A stretch of 64,000 nt of DNA. Source: Deinococcus radiophilus. Lineage in GTDB: Bacteria; Deinococcota; Deinococci; Deinococcales; Deinococcaceae. The notes beneath the pieces are model-generated. The model ran no database searches and was not told where the DNA came from. It worked only from the letters and a program-made list of their open reading frames with translations. How positions within the stretch are numbered: the first letter of the stretch is position 1; each line of letters opens with the position of its first letter. The stretch lies in contig NZ_CP086380.1 in NCBI RefSeq assembly GCF_020889625.1, positions 62,001 to 126,000 of the forward strand. The letters are read 5' to 3'. Of the stretch, positions 12,522 to 25,224 are shown piece by piece. The position numbers and the translations under genes were made by a program.

Positions 12522-13820
12522 CTGGCCGAGGGAAGCCGCGCGCTCACTCACAACTCCCCCATGCGCTTCACGCAGCTTGCGCCAGCGCTCCTGCACCCGG
12601 CCCTCCCAGCCCTCGTGGCCGGGCTGATACAGGTCCAGCTCGGTTCCTTCAGGCAAATAATTCTGTGCGAATGACCCTGCTGGATCGTCGAAGTAATAGG
12701 CGTAGCCTTTGCCGTAGCCCTGGCGCTTCATCAGTTCGGTGGGGGCGTTTCTCAGGTGTAGTGGTACCGGCAACGTTTCGCCTTCCTGCACAGCGCGGGT
12801 CACTTTTTTCCAGGCGGCATATACGCTGTTGCTCTTGGGGGCCAGGCTCAAATACACCACGGCCTGGGCCAGCGCCAAGTCACCTTCGGGACGGCCCAGA
12901 AACTCGGCGGTGTCGCGGGCGGCGACGGCCAGCCGCAGCGCCTGTGGGTCGGCCAGCCCAATGTCTTCAGCGGCAATCCGCACGATTCGGCGGGCCACGT
13001 AGAGGGGATCGGCCCCGCCTTCAAGCATCCGCGCCAGCCAGTACAGCGAAGCGTCCACGTGGCTGCCGCGTACCGACTTGTGCAGCGCCGAGATCAGGTT
13101 GTAGAAGTCCTCGCCGCCCTTGTCCATCGCGGGCAGGTGCTTGCCGAAGGCCTCGGTGATCGCCGCTTCGTCCACCGGATTGGCCAGCACGGACGCTGCC
13201 TCTAGCGTACCCAGCGCCCGCCGCCCGTCGCCATCAGCTAGGCGGGCCAGCAGCTCCAGCGCCCCCGGTTCAATGCCCACGCCGTCCAGCCCGCGTGGGT
13301 CAGTCAGTGCCCGCCCGATCAGCGCCCGTAGGTCGTCCGGGGTCAGCGCCTCCAGGACCAGTGTCCGCGCCCGCGATCTCAGCGCCGGGTTCACCTCGAA
13401 GCTGGGGTTCTCGGTGGTCGCGCCGATCAGGGTCAGCAGGCCTGACTCTACATGCGGCAAGAGCGCATCCTGCTGGGCCTTGTTGAAGCGGTGGATTTCA
13501 TCTAGAAACAGCACGGTCTTCTGCCCACGCCCGCGCCTTCCCTCAGCCTCGGTCACGGCTTCGCGCACGTCCTTGACCCCCGCCGAGACTGCCGAAAGTT
13601 GAATAAAGTGTGCCCTGACTTCACCGGCCAGTAGTCTTGCCAGCGTCGTTTTGCCCACACCCGGTGGCCCCCACAATATGAGTGAAGGGAGGCGGCCCGA
13701 CGCCAGCAACCGGGTCAGCGGTTTTCCGGGTCCCAGCAGGTGGGTCTGCCCGACCACCTCGGCAATGGTCTGGGGGCGCAGGCGCTCGGCCAGGGGCGCG
13801 GGCGGGTCAAACAGGGTCAT
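12501..13820 (-). CDS. rarA: Replication-associated recombination ATPase RarA
   Basis: A 439-residue AAA+ protein of the RarA/MgsA/WRNIP1 family, acting at stalled forks as a clamp-loader-like tetramer. Visible: [16 protein letters not shown] box at the N terminus, Walker [10 protein letters not shown] (51-59), Walker [11 protein letters not shown] (103-112), sensor [15 protein letters not shown], then the C-terminal MgsA domain ([23 protein letters not shown] and [13 protein letters not shown]). A TAGCGT box is 6 bases before the ATG on the minus strand (13827-13832), suggesting a leaderless transcript. A repair role suits the organism but is not shown here. Confidence 0.95.
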   Translation of the reverse strand: MTLFDPPAPLAERLRPQTIAEVVGQTHLLGPGKPLTRLLASGRLPSLILWGPPGVGKTTLARLLAGEVRAHFIQLSAVSAGVKDVREAVTEAEGRRGRGQKTVLFLDEIHRFNKAQQDALLPHVESGLLTLIGATTENPSFEVNPALRSRARTLVLEALTPDDLRALIGRALTDPRGLDGVGIEPGALELLARLADGDGRRALGTLEAASVLANPVDEAAITEAFGKHLPAMDKGGEDFYNLISALHKSVRGSHVDASLYWLARMLEGGADPLYVARRIVRIAAEDIGLADPQALRLAVAARDTAEFLGRPEGDLALAQAVVYLSLAPKSNSVYAAWKKVTRAVQEGETLPVPLHLRNAPTELMKRQGYGKGYAYYFDDPAGSFAQNYLPEGTELDLYQPGHEGWEGRVQERWRKLREAHGGVVSERAASLGQSAVQED

Positions 13821-13860
13821 TGCTTCACGCTAATGCACGCGGCGCGGCACAATAGAGAGC

Positions 13861-14127
13861 ATGAACCTCACAGAAATGGCGCAGCGCGAAGGTCTTCCCG
13901 ATTCGGTCACCGTGGAGCGCGAAGACACCGAAGCAGGCTTCCTGATCCGGGCGGTGCAAGGAGAACGGGGCGCAGAGGTGCTGATTACTCCCTCGGCCTG
14001 CAAGATGTACGGCGAAGGCCCCAGCATCAATGTGGCGCTGGACCGCCTCCGGCAGCTGCTGAAGGGTGCAGGACTGCCGCCGAGGGGAGAGGCTGGATGG
14101 CACCGCGAGGAGCTGGCCGACATCTGA
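13861..14127 (+). CDS. Small conserved-looking protein, unknown
   Basis: An 88-residue acidic protein (MNLTEMAQREGLPDSV start, LADI end), without signal peptide or membrane segment. I recognise no family. It is divergent from rarA with 40 bases between start codons. A CACAAT -10-like box sits 7 bases before the ATG, so a leaderless transcript is likely. The composition is normal for the genome, which supports real coding. Confidence 0.6.
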   Translation: MNLTEMAQREGLPDSVTVEREDTEAGFLIRAVQGERGAEVLITPSACKMYGEGPSINVALDRLRQLLKGAGLPPRGEAGWHREELADI

Positions 14128-14261
14128 GTTAAAGAAGCCGAAGTCAAATCGGCATGGAACTAGGGAAGGGCAGCTGCTTTAGGCCTCTGGAGCAGTAAGC
14201 CACCTGTCACCTGGAGAGGACTTGTCATCCGGGGAGGTCTGCACATCAAAAGGGCCACCCC

Positions 14262-14290
14262 TTGCCCTTGCGTCGCAGATCCGCTAGACT
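14262..14290 (+). promoter_or_regulatory. Likely tuf/S10-cluster promoter
   Basis: TTGCCC (14262-14267) and TAGACT (14285-14290) stand 17 bases apart, followed by a leader of about 165 bases before tuf. The 334-base space between the small ORF and tuf (14128-14461) holds nothing else that I can identify. This would be the main promoter of the long ribosomal protein block. Confidence 0.65.
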
Positions 14291-14461
14291 TTTACGTCGG
14301 TACGCAACCTCTGCGTAGCGTGTGCCAGGAGGCGGGACACCGTCACTGGCGAGAATCAACCCAATGTGGGCCGCAAAACCCAAAAAGGCATGACTGTCTT
14401 TTCTGGCAAACCCGATCAAAGGGTCATTTTTGTGTGTGCCACCGCTTGGAGGAGAGTAATT

Positions 14462-15678
<1,217 letters not shown>

Positions 15679-15694
15679 GGGACTGGTGTAGAGA

Positions 15695-16014
<320 letters not shown>

Positions 16015-16018
<4 letters not shown>

Positions 16019-16635
16019 AGGGCATCCTCGGTACCAAGATCGGCATGACCCAGATCTGGAAAGAAGACCGCGCCGTACCAGTAACGGTCATTCTGGCCGG
16101 TCCTTGCCCAGTCGTGCAGCGTAAAACCAACGAAGTGGACGGCTACGAAGCCGTGCAGATCGGTTTTGGTGACCGCAAAGAGAAGAACCTGAACAAGCCC
16201 CAGCTGGGCCACCTGAAAAAGGCCAGCCTAAGCCCGGTGCGCTACCTGCGTGAATTCCGTGACTTCAGCCCTGAAGGCGACGAAGTGCGCGTGGACCTGT
16301 TCAGCGAAGGCGAAAAGGTGGATGTGACCGGTACCAGCAAAGGTAAAGGTTTCCAGGGCGTTATGAAGCGCTGGAACTTTTCCGGTGGTCCGGCCAGCCA
16401 CGGTGCCAAGAAGTGGCACCGCCGCCCCGGTTCGATCGGTCAGCGTAAGACCCCCGGCCGTGTGTTCAAAGGCAAGAAGATGGCTGGCCACATGGGTGAC
16501 GAGCGCGTAACAGTGCAGAACCTGGAAGTGGTTGAAGTCCGTCCCGACGAGAACCTGATCCTGGTCAAAGGTGCGGTTCCCGGAGCCAACGGCGGCCTGG
16601 TGGTGCTGCGAGGCGCCGTTAAGGGAGGCCAGTAA
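16015..16635 (+). CDS. rplC: 50S ribosomal protein L3
   Basis: A 206-residue L3 ([18 protein letters not shown] start). The central loop that reaches the peptidyl transferase centre is intact ([20 protein letters not shown]). L3 is one of the first proteins to join the 50S subunit. Start and stop codons overlap with both neighbours (ATGA with rpsJ, TAATG with rplD). Confidence 0.97.
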
Positions 16636-17243
16636 TGGCGCAGATTCAAGTTGTTGGTAAGAACGGCGGCCGCTCCATCGAGCTGGACCTGCCAGAAGTG
16701 AACCCCCATGTGCTGCACGAGGTCGTGACCTGGCAGCTGGCCGGCCGCCGCCGCGGCACCGCCAGTACCAAGACCCGCGCTCAGGTGGCCCGTACCGGCC
16801 GCAAAATGTTCTCTCAGAAGGGCACCGGTAATGCCCGTCACGGCGACCGTACCGTGCCGACTTTTGTAGGCGGTGGTGTGGCCTTCGGTCCTAAACCCCG
16901 TAGTTACAGCTATACCCTGCCACGTAAGGTGCGTCAGTTGGGTCTGGCCATGGCCCTGGCCGACCGTCAGGCTGCCGGCATGCTGACCGCCGTGGATGGC
17001 TACGACCTGGACGGCAAGACCAAGAGCTTTGTGCAGTGGGCCAAGGACAATGGCATGGACGGCAGCGAAAAAGTCTTGATCGTCACTGACGATGCAAATG
17101 TTCTGCGCAGCGCCCGTAATGTGGCCTGGGCCACTGCCCTGCCGGTGGCTGGCCTGAACGCTTACGACATCCTGCGTCACGACCGTCTGGTGATTGACGC
17201 GGTTGCCCTGGAGCCTGCTCAGGAAGAGGAGGGCCAGCAGTGA
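16635..17243 (+). CDS. rplD: 50S ribosomal protein L4
   Basis: A 202-residue L4. The extended loop lining the exit tunnel is present ([20 protein letters not shown], then [13 protein letters not shown]). L4 often represses its own S10 operon, but I see no obvious leader structure for this here. Coupled to rplC (TAATG) and rplW (GTGA). Confidence 0.97.
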   Translation: MAQIQVVGKNGGRSIELDLPEVNPHVLHEVVTWQLAGRRRGTASTKTRAQVARTGRKMFSQKGTGNARHGDRTVPTFVGGGVAFGPKPRSYSYTLPRKVRQLGLAMALADRQAAGMLTAVDGYDLDGKTKSFVQWAKDNGMDGSEKVLIVTDDANVLRSARNVAWATALPVAGLNAYDILRHDRLVIDAVALEPAQEEEGQQ

Positions 17244-17527
17244 GCCACTACGACATTATTCAGTCCCCCGTGGTCAGCGAAAAGTCTTTCGCTGCAATGG
17301 AGCAGGGCGTTTACAGCTTCTGGGTTGATCCCAAAGCCACCAAGCCTGAAATCAAGAGTGCCATTCAAAAGGCCTTTGATGTCCAGGTGGTCGGTATCAG
17401 CACCATGAACGTCCGTGGCAAGCGCAAGCGTGTGGGCCGTTTCATGGGCCAGCGCAACGACCGCAAGAAGGCTGTGGTTCGTCTCGCCGATGGCCAGAAG
17501 ATCGAAGCCCTCGAAGGACTGGTCTAA
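17240..17527 (+). CDS. rplW: 50S ribosomal protein L23
   Basis: A 95-residue L23 ([16 protein letters not shown] start), which forms the docking site for trigger factor and SRP at the tunnel exit. It starts at GTG 17240 overlapping the rplD stop codon, with GAGGAGG about 10 bases upstream. Confidence 0.96.
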   Translation: MSHYDIIQSPVVSEKSFAAMEQGVYSFWVDPKATKPEIKSAIQKAFDVQVVGISTMNVRGKRKRVGRFMGQRNDRKKAVVRLADGQKIEALEGLV

Positions 17528-17538
17528 GGAGATTCAGC

Positions 17539-18375
17539 ATGGCTATTAAGAAGTACCGTCCCTATACCCCCAGTCGCCGTCAGATGACCACGGCCGACTT
17601 TTCGGGCCTGACCAAAAAGCGCCCCGAAAAGGCCCTGACCGAGCCCCTGCATAAGACCGGTGGCCGTAACAACCGTGGCCGTATCACCAGCCGTTTTATC
17701 GGTGGTGGACACAAGCGCCTGTACCGCATCATCGACTTCAAGCGCCGTGATAAGGCTGGCGTGACCGCCAACGTCGCTGCCATCGAGTACGATCCCAACC
17801 GCAGCGCCCGTATCGCTCTGCTGAACTACGCTGACGGCGTCAAGCGCTACATCCTCGCTCCCGAAGGCCTCAAAGTTGGCCAGAAGGTCAACGCTGGCCC
17901 CGAAGCCGAGCCTAAGCTGGGTAATGCCCTGCCCCTGCGCTTCGTGCCTGTGGGTGCCGTGGTGCACGCGGTGGAACTGGTTCCCGGCAAGGGTGCCCAG
18001 ATGGCCCGCAGCGCCGGAACCAGCGTGCAGGTCCAGGGTAAGGAAGGCGACTACGTCATCCTGCGTCTGCCCAGCGGCGAACTGCGCCGCATTCACTCCG
18101 AGTGCTACGCCACCATCGGTACGGTCGGTAACGCCGAGCACAAGAACATCGTGCTGGGTAAGGCCGGACGCAGCCGCTGGTTGGGCCGCAAGCCACACCA
18201 GCGTGGTAGCGCCATGAACCCGGTGGACCACCCACACGGCGGTGGTGAAGGCCGCACCAGCGCGGGCCGTGTACCGGTCAGCCCCTGGGGACAGCCTTCG
18301 AAGGGTCTCAAGACCCGCCGCAAGCGCAAGAACAGTGACCGCTTCATCATCAGCCGCCGTAAGGGCCGCAAGTAA
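17539..18375 (+). CDS. rplB: 50S ribosomal protein L2
   Basis: A 278-residue L2, close to the usual 275. It contains the C-terminal signature with the essential His, [19 protein letters not shown], and the N-terminal [17 protein letters not shown] block. L2 helps join the subunits and shapes the peptidyl transferase centre. AAGGAG lies 9 bases before the ATG. Confidence 0.98.
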   Translation: MAIKKYRPYTPSRRQMTTADFSGLTKKRPEKALTEPLHKTGGRNNRGRITSRFIGGGHKRLYRIIDFKRRDKAGVTANVAAIEYDPNRSARIALLNYADGVKRYILAPEGLKVGQKVNAGPEAEPKLGNALPLRFVPVGAVVHAVELVPGKGAQMARSAGTSVQVQGKEGDYVILRLPSGELRRIHSECYATIGTVGNAEHKNIVLGKAGRSRWLGRKPHQRGSAMNPVDHPHGGGEGRTSAGRVPVSPWGQPSKGLKTRRKRKNSDRFIISRRKGRK

Positions 18376-18388
18376 AGGAGGGTAGAGA

Positions 18389-18676
18389 ATGCCCCGTAGC
18401 CTCAAAAAAGGCCCGTTCGTGGATGATCACCTCCTGAAAAAGGTGGATACCCAGAACGAGCGCAAAGAGAAGAAAGTCATCAAGACCTGGAGCCGCCGCT
18501 CGACCATCGTGCCCGAAATGATCGGTCACACCATCGCGGTACACAACGGCAAACAGCACACCCCGGTGTTTGTGAATGAGCAGATGATCGGTCACAAACT
18601 GGGCGAGTTTGCCCCTACCCGCAACTACCGTGGTCACGGCGCCGACAAGAATGCCAAAGGGAGCAAGAGGAAATGA
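18389..18676 (+). CDS. rpsS: 30S ribosomal protein S19
   Basis: A 95-residue S19 ([53 protein letters not shown]). It binds the 30S head with S13. A good AAAGGAGG site precedes the ATG. Its stop overlaps the rplV start (ATGA). Confidence 0.97.
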   Translation: MPRSLKKGPFVDDHLLKKVDTQNERKEKKVIKTWSRRSTIVPEMIGHTIAVHNGKQHTPVFVNEQMIGHKLGEFAPTRNYRGHGADKNAKGSKRK

Positions 18677-19079
18677 CCGCTACCCAGACCGCAGAATTCC
18701 GCAACAAGAAGCAGCGCAAGCAGGAGCACAAGCTGCGCAAGCCGGGCTTTGCCCGTGCCAAGTACGTGCGCATGAGCCCACGCAAAGTGCGCCTGGTCGT
18801 GGACCTGATTCGCGGCAAGTCCGTTCAGGACGCCGAAGACATCCTGCGCTTCCTGCCCCACATTGCCAGTGAGCCGATCAGCAAGGTGCTGAACTCGGCC
18901 AAGGCCAACGCGCTGCACAACGACGACATGCTGGAAGACCAGCTGTTCATCAAGGAAGCCTACGTGGACGCTGGCCCGACCCTCAAGCGCCTGATTCCCC
19001 GTGCCCGTGGCGCCGCCAATATCATCCGCAAGCGCACCAGCCACATCACCATCGTGGTCAGCGAAAAAGGAGCCAACTG

Positions 19080-19080
<1 letters not shown>
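18673..19080 (+). CDS. rplV: 50S ribosomal protein L22
   Basis: A 135-residue L22 with a short extra basic N-terminal segment ([18 protein letters not shown]) before the standard [17 protein letters not shown] core. The tunnel-lining beta-hairpin loop ([20 protein letters not shown]) is intact. This is the loop where macrolide-resistance changes occur in other bacteria; nothing odd is seen here. TGATG overlap with rpsC. Confidence 0.97.
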
Positions 19081-20460
<1,380 letters not shown>

Positions 20461-20464
<4 letters not shown>

Positions 20465-20787
20465 GTGAAATGAAAAAAGTCGCCCTGAGAAAGACCTTCC
20501 AGGGCACCGTGGTGAGCGACAAGGGCGACAAGACGGTGAGCGTGAAAGTGGAGCGCCGCTTTGCTCACCCTCTGTACGGCAAGGTCGTGACCCGCAGCAA
20601 GAAGTACGCGGCTCATGACGAGCGAAACGAGTACCGCATCGGTGACCGCGTGGAGATCATCTCGGTGCGCCCGATCAGCAAGACCAAGACCTGGAAGGTC
20701 ACCCGTCTGATCGAGCGTCCCCATAACCTCGAAACCACGGTGGCTGAAACCGAAGTGGCCACCGAGGAAGCCGGAGGCGAAGCATGA
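20461..20787 (+). CDS. rpsQ: 30S ribosomal protein S17
   Basis: A 108-residue S17, OB-fold core ([40 protein letters not shown]). It is longer than the 84-residue E. coli protein by a C-terminal extension that ends in an acidic Glu-rich tail ([12 protein letters not shown]). Longer S17 is also found in Thermus. Coupled to rplN by ATGA. Confidence 0.96.
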
Positions 20788-21188
20788 TTCAGGTTCAGAC
20801 CCGTCTTGACGTGGCCGACAACAGCGGCGCACGTGAATTGATGTGCATCCGTGTACTGAACAGTGGCATCGGCGGCAAAGGCCTGACCACGGGTGGCGGC
20901 GGCAACAAACGCTACGCTCAGGTGGGCGACATTATCGTGGCCAGCGTAAAAGACGCTGCGCCCCGTGGTGCAGTGAAGGCCGGCGACGTAGTGAAGGCTG
21001 TGGTTGTACGTACCAGCCACGCGATCAAACGCCAGGATGGCAGCACCATCCGCTTTGACCGCAACGCTGCTGTGGTGATCAACCAGAACGGTGAACCCCG
21101 CGGCACCCGCGTCTTTGGTCCGGTGGCCCGTGAACTGCGTGACCGCCGTTTCATGAAGATCGTTTCTCTGGCTCCGGAGGTGCTGTGA
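20784..21188 (+). CDS. rplN: 50S ribosomal protein L14
   Basis: A 134-residue L14 ([40 protein letters not shown]), some 12 residues longer than E. coli L14 because of an insert around the [13 protein letters not shown] loop. It faces the 30S subunit and contacts L19. Its TGA overlaps the rplX ATG. Confidence 0.97.
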   Translation: MIQVQTRLDVADNSGARELMCIRVLNSGIGGKGLTTGGGGNKRYAQVGDIIVASVKDAAPRGAVKAGDVVKAVVVRTSHAIKRQDGSTIRFDRNAAVVINQNGEPRGTRVFGPVARELRDRRFMKIVSLAPEVL

Positions 21189-21535
21189 TGCCCCGTAAAA
21201 CTGCCGGTGAACACCACAACAACAAGCTGCATGTCCGTAAGGGCGACACCGTCATTGTGCTGAGTGGCAAACACAAAGGCGCAACCGGTAAAGTGCTGCA
21301 GACCTCCCCCCGCGACCAGAAGGTTCTGATCGAAGGTGTGAACACGGTCATCAAGCATGTCAAGCCCAGCTTTGCCAACCCCGAAGGTGGCCGTGTGGAA
21401 ACTGAGATTCCTCTGCATGCCTCCAAAGTGGCCCTGGTGGACCCCGAGACTGGCAAAGCCACCCGCGTGCGCAAGCAAGTGGTAGATGGCAAAAAAGTCC
21501 GTGTGGCCGCTGCCAGCGGTAAAGTCGTCGACTAA
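21188..21535 (+). CDS. rplX: 50S ribosomal protein L24
   Basis: A 115-residue L24 with KOW motif ([19 protein letters not shown]). The start is taken at ATG 21188, overlapping the rplN stop (TGATG); a GTG one codon earlier is possible. GGAGG lies about 8 bases upstream. L24 starts folding of 23S rRNA. Confidence 0.96.
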   Translation: MPRKTAGEHHNNKLHVRKGDTVIVLSGKHKGATGKVLQTSPRDQKVLIEGVNTVIKHVKPSFANPEGGRVETEIPLHASKVALVDPETGKATRVRKQVVDGKKVRVAAASGKVVD

Positions 21536-21596
21536 ACGTATGGGGCCGCTCCTTCGTGGGCGGCCTGGGCGACCTGTCCGCCCGAAATGAGGACTT

Positions 21597-22139
21597 ATGT
21601 TGCAACTCAAAGAAAAGTACCAAAGCGAGGTGCGCCCATCGCTGGTTGAGCAGTTCAGCTACTCCAGCGTGATGGCTGCTCCCCGCGTTGAGAAGATCGT
21701 GATCAACGAGGGCCTCGGCTCAGCTGCGCGCGATGACTCCAAGGCCATCGATAAGGCCGCCAAGGAACTGGCACTGATCACCCTGCAAAAGCCAGTGGTG
21801 ACCAAAGCCAAGAAGAGCATCTCGAACTTCAAGCTGCGTCAGGGTATGCCCGTAGGTGTCAAAGTGACCCTGCGCGGTGACCGCATGTGGGTCTTCCTGG
21901 ACAAGCTGATTAATGTTGGCCTGCCCCGTATTCGCGATTTCCGTGGGATTAATCCCAACGCTTTTGATGGCCGTGGCAACTACAACCTGGGTATCAAAGA
22001 GCAACTGATCTTCCCTGAAATCACCTACGACATGGTGGACCGTACCCGCGGTATGGATATCACCATCGTGACTACGGCCCGCACTGACGAAGAAGCCCGT
22101 GCCCTGCTTCAGGGTTTGGGCCTGCCTTTCCGCAAGTAA
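21597..22139 (+). CDS. rplE: 50S ribosomal protein L5
   Basis: A 180-residue L5 ([60 protein letters not shown]). It binds 5S rRNA with L18 and bridges to S13. It follows rplX after 61 bases that hold an imperfect GC-rich hairpin (GGGGCCGCTCC onwards), and AATGAGGA precedes the ATG. Confidence 0.97.
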   Translation: MLQLKEKYQSEVRPSLVEQFSYSSVMAAPRVEKIVINEGLGSAARDDSKAIDKAAKELALITLQKPVVTKAKKSISNFKLRQGMPVGVKVTLRGDRMWVFLDKLINVGLPRIRDFRGINPNAFDGRGNYNLGIKEQLIFPEITYDMVDRTRGMDITIVTTARTDEEARALLQGLGLPFRK

Positions 22140-22187
22140 GCGCCTCTGGCGCCTGAGGCTGGTCAAGATGGCCCGCTTAGGGTAAAG

Positions 22188-22217
22188 TAAGGAGTTGCAG
22201 CCCCGCTGCACTCCTTA
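22188..22217 (+). terminator. Hairpin in the rplE-rpsN gap, possible attenuator
   Basis: TAAGGAGTTGCAG and CTGCACTCCTTA pair with one bulged T around a short loop; ATTGTTTG follows. A terminator-like structure inside the spc cluster could lower expression of the downstream genes. It has only a weak T-tract, so full termination is unlikely. Confidence 0.55.
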
Positions 22218-22276
22218 TTGTTTGCCGCGAGAGCTGCAAAGGAAATAAGAGATTCACAGAAAGGAAGCATAAGAAC

Positions 22277-22546
22277 ATGGCCAAAAAGAGCAAAATTGCC
22301 AAGCAGAAGCAGCGCGAGAAGAAGGTTGCCAAGTACGCTGCTCAGCGCGCTGAGATGAAAGCCGCCGGCGACTACTACGGTCTGAGCCAGTTGCCCCGCG
22401 ACGCCAGCCCTACCCGCCTGCACAACCGCTGTGAATTCACGGGTCGTCCCCGTGGCTACATCCGTCACTTCGGCGTGAGCCGTATCGTGATGCGTGAAAT
22501 GGCGCACCGCGGCGAGCTGCCCGGCGTACGTAAAGCCAGCTGGTAA
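22277..22546 (+). CDS. rpsN: 30S ribosomal protein S14, zinc-free type
   Basis: An 89-residue S14 ([40 protein letters not shown]). Only one Cys is present, so it lacks the CxxC pair that binds zinc in the short S14 form found in Thermus. Zinc-free S14 keeps the ribosome independent of zinc supply. AGAAAGGAAGC precedes the start. Confidence 0.96.
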   Translation: MAKKSKIAKQKQREKKVAKYAAQRAEMKAAGDYYGLSQLPRDASPTRLHNRCEFTGRPRGYIRHFGVSRIVMREMAHRGELPGVRKASW

Positions 22547-22730
22547 GCGCTGGAGAGTTGGTCCCGGCGGATACGAACCAGGCCTCATTGCCAGGTGATC
22601 GTCCGATCTGGGGAATGTCCCTAACAAGAGAAGGCCCGGCTCCTCAATGGACTGGATTTTTTCGGGAAAAGAACCTGGAGGCCGCCTGTTGGCTTCCGCT
22701 GTCCTGGGGCTGCCCGCCCCTGGAGGAATA

Positions 22731-23132
22731 ATGGTTAGTGATCCTATTGCCGACATGCTGACGCGCATCCGTAACGCGACCCGCGGTTACAAAGAGAGCG
22801 TGGATGTGCCAGCGTCGAAATTCAAAGAGCAGCTGGCAAAGCTGCTGGTCAAAGAAGGCTATATCGCTTCGGTGGAGCGTATGCGTCCCGAAGGGCAGCA
22901 GTTTGATGTGCTGCGTCTGGGTCTGAAGTACGGCGAACGCCGTGAGCAAGTGATCAAGCACATTGAGCGCGTGAGCCGTCCTGGTCGCCGCGCTTACCTG
23001 AGTGCTGACCGTCTGCCCCGTGTACGTAACGGCATGGGCTTGGCAGTGGTATCCACCAGCAAAGGCCTGTTGCCTGACCGCGAAGCCCGTAAAGAAGGCG
23101 TCGGCGGCGAAGTTATCTGCGTCTTGTGGTAA
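22731..23132 (+). CDS. rpsH: 30S ribosomal protein S8
   Basis: A 133-residue S8 (MVSDPIADMLTRIRNATRGY; GLAVVSTSKGLLPDREARKE). The frame is open from 22647, but GGAGG 6 bases before ATG 22731 and the family N terminus fix the start. S8 organises the central domain of 16S rRNA and represses the spc operon in E. coli. The 184 bases upstream hold no gene that I recognise. Confidence 0.97.
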   Translation: MVSDPIADMLTRIRNATRGYKESVDVPASKFKEQLAKLLVKEGYIASVERMRPEGQQFDVLRLGLKYGERREQVIKHIERVSRPGRRAYLSADRLPRVRNGMGLAVVSTSKGLLPDREARKEGVGGEVICVLW

Positions 23133-23191
23133 GGCGTAACGCCTGATTACATGACTGCAAAGTCCAAAACGACTGCATAGAAGGAGACAGC

Positions 23192-23731
23192 ATGTCCCGT
23201 ATTGGTAAAGCACCTATTACTGTGCCCGGTGGCGTCACGGTCAGCGTCGAAGACGGTGTCCTGAAAGCCAAGGGACCTAAGGGCGAATTGAGCGTGCCCT
23301 TCCACAAGGCCCTGACCGTCAAGCAAGATGGCGATCAGCTGGTGGTGGAACGTGATAACGATAAGCCTGAAATCCGTGCCCAGCACGGCCTGGCCCGTAG
23401 CCTGATCGCAAATGCCGTTCAAGGTGTCAGCGATGGTTACACCATCAACCTGGAACTGCGTGGTGTAGGTTTCCGCGCCAAGATGTCCGGTAAAGCCCTG
23501 GAACTGGCCATCGGTTACAGCCACCCAGTGATTATTGATCCGCCCGAAGGCGTGACCTTCGCCGTACCTGAACCCACCAAAATTGACGTGACTGGCATTG
23601 ATAAGCAGCTGGTCGGTCAGGTGGCTGCCAATGTTCGCCGCGTGCGTAAGCCCGATGCCTACCACGGCAAAGGTGTGCGCTTCCTGGGTGAGCATATTCC
23701 TCTCAAACCCGGTAAGGCTGGAGCGAAATAA
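23192..23731 (+). CDS. rplF: 50S ribosomal protein L6
   Basis: A 179-residue L6 with its two related domains ([55 protein letters not shown]). It binds near the sarcin-ricin loop and factor site. AGAAGGAGACAGC precedes the ATG; TAATG overlap with rplR. Confidence 0.97.
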   Translation: MSRIGKAPITVPGGVTVSVEDGVLKAKGPKGELSVPFHKALTVKQDGDQLVVERDNDKPEIRAQHGLARSLIANAVQGVSDGYTINLELRGVGFRAKMSGKALELAIGYSHPVIIDPPEGVTFAVPEPTKIDVTGIDKQLVGQVAANVRRVRKPDAYHGKGVRFLGEHIPLKPGKAGAK

Positions 23732-24078
23732 TGAGCAACATGACTGCAACCCGCCGCAAGCTGCGCGCTCGCCGCAAGGTGCGCACCGCCATGGGCACCC
23801 GTCCCCGCCTGAGCATCTTCCGCTCGGACAAGCACATCTACGCCCAGATCATCGACGACAATACCGGCACTACGCTGGCCGCTGCCTCAACTGGCGCTCT
23901 GAAAGACGCCGCAACCGGCACCAAGTCCGAGCGTGCTGCTGCTGTAGGCAAGGCCCTGGCCGAAGCCGCTGTAGCCAAGGGCGTCAAACAAGTTGCATTT
24001 GACCGTGGTCAGTACCGTTACCACGGACGTGTCAAAGCGCTGGCAGACGCCGCGCGGGAGGGTGGCCTTGACTTTTAA
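23731..24078 (+). CDS. rplR: 50S ribosomal protein L18
   Basis: A 115-residue L18 ([57 protein letters not shown]). It binds 5S rRNA with L5. Start at ATG 23731 overlapping the rplF stop; ATG 23740 is an alternative. The 3' end overlaps rpsE. Confidence 0.96.
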   Translation: MSNMTATRRKLRARRKVRTAMGTRPRLSIFRSDKHIYAQIIDDNTGTTLAAASTGALKDAATGTKSERAAAVGKALAEAAVAKGVKQVAFDRGQYRYHGRVKALADAAREGGLDF

Positions 24079-24589
24079 TCGCCGTAACGACCGTCAGGAC
24101 AGCGAATTTGAAGAAAAGATGCTGTTCGTTAACCGCACCTCGAAAACCTACCAGGGTGGTCGCCGCTTCCGTTTCGCCGCTCTGGTGATCCTGGGCGACC
24201 GCAATGGCCGCGTGGGCATGGGTATCGGCAAAGCCAAAGAAGTGCCGATGGCCATTGAAAAAGCCAAGTCCGTGGCTCGCAAGAACATGATCACCGTGCC
24301 GGTAGACAATGGCACCATTCCTCACGACATCGTGGGTGAAGGTACCACCAGCCGTGTGCTGCTCAAGCGCGCTGCTCCCGGTACTGGTGTCATTGCAGGG
24401 ACTGTGCCCCGTTCTATTGCCGAATTGGCCGGAATCACCGACATGCTTAGCAAAGAGCTGGGCAGCCGCAACCAGATCAATGTGGCCTACGCCGTGTTTG
24501 ACGGGTTGCAGAAACTGCGTACGCCTCAGCAGGTCCGTGAACTGCTGGACAGTGAAGGCGTGTCGCCCCTGACTGGAGGCTCGCTGTGA
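24068..24589 (+). CDS. rpsE: 30S ribosomal protein S5
   Basis: A 173-residue S5. Its start is TTG at 24068, giving [19 protein letters not shown], with GGGAGG 6 bases upstream inside the end of rplR; a GTG at 24062 would add two residues. Core: [49 protein letters not shown] loop ([12 protein letters not shown]). S5 protects decoding accuracy at the mRNA entry. Overlap GTGA with rpmD. Confidence 0.95.
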   Translation: MTFNRRNDRQDSEFEEKMLFVNRTSKTYQGGRRFRFAALVILGDRNGRVGMGIGKAKEVPMAIEKAKSVARKNMITVPVDNGTIPHDIVGEGTTSRVLLKRAAPGTGVIAGTVPRSIAELAGITDMLSKELGSRNQINVAYAVFDGLQKLRTPQQVRELLDSEGVSPLTGGSL

Positions 24590-24762
24590 GCGCGATCAAA
24601 ATCACCCTGAAACGCAGTGTGATCGGCCGTCCACAGGAACAGCGTGACACGGTCAAAGCACTGGGTCTGCGTAAGATTGGTCAGTCCCGCGAAGTGCAGG
24701 ATAGCCCCGCGGTGCGTGGGATGCTCCGCAAAGTTGAACATCTGGTGGAGGTTCAGCAATGA
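24586..24762 (+). CDS. rpmD: 50S ribosomal protein L30
   Basis: A 58-residue L30, too short for many ORF cut-offs. GTG start at 24586 overlaps the rpsE stop; the protein begins [16 protein letters not shown] and carries the family core [22 protein letters not shown] lies 8-12 bases upstream inside rpsE. Position between rpsE and rplO is the standard place for rpmD. Ends EVQQ with TGA overlapping the rplO ATG. Confidence 0.95.
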   Translation: MSAIKITLKRSVIGRPQEQRDTVKALGLRKIGQSREVQDSPAVRGMLRKVEHLVEVQQ

Positions 24763-25223
24763 GTAAAGTCATGAAACTGCATGACCTGCAGCCTGCTCCC
24801 GGTTCACGCCGGAACCGTAAGCGTATAGGCCGTGGTCCTGGCGGTACCGATAAGACCGCTGGACGTGGTCACAAAGGTCAGAAGAGCCGCAGTGGTGCAG
24901 GTAAAGGCCAGTTCTTCGAAGGTGGCCGCAGCACCCTGATCAGCCGTCTGCCTAAGCGCGGCTTTAACAACGTGGGCACCACCTTCGAAGTGGTGAACCT
25001 AAGCCAGTTGGCTGCCCTTGAAGGTGACACCATTGACCGCGCTGCTCTGGAGCAGGCTGGTCTGGTGCGCCGTAAGGACCGTCCCGTCAAATTGCTGGGC
25101 GGGGGCGAACTGAGCCGTGCTGTCACTGTTCAGGTAGACGCTGCTAGCGCCAGCGCCGTAAAAGCTGTGGAAGCAGCTGGCGGTCAAGTGCAAGTGACTG
25201 CTGCCCCGGAGAAGGCCGAGTAA
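24759..25223 (+). CDS. rplO: 50S ribosomal protein L15
   Basis: A 154-residue L15 ([51 protein letters not shown]). The basic N-terminal part threads into 23S rRNA. Coupled to rpmD by ATGA and followed one base later by secY. Confidence 0.97.
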   Translation: MSKVMKLHDLQPAPGSRRNRKRIGRGPGGTDKTAGRGHKGQKSRSGAGKGQFFEGGRSTLISRLPKRGFNNVGTTFEVVNLSQLAALEGDTIDRAALEQAGLVRRKDRPVKLLGGGELSRAVTVQVDAASASAVKAVEAAGGQVQVTAAPEKAE

Positions 25224-25224
25224 C

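Noticed and set aside
12269..13159. 296-codon open frame on the plus strand
   Set aside because: Overlaps the serine hydrolase end and rarA; low-complexity, Arg/Pro-rich, no motif.
22277..22546. Zinc-binding S14 (short form)
   Set aside because: The protein has 89 residues and a single Cys, so it is the zinc-free type.
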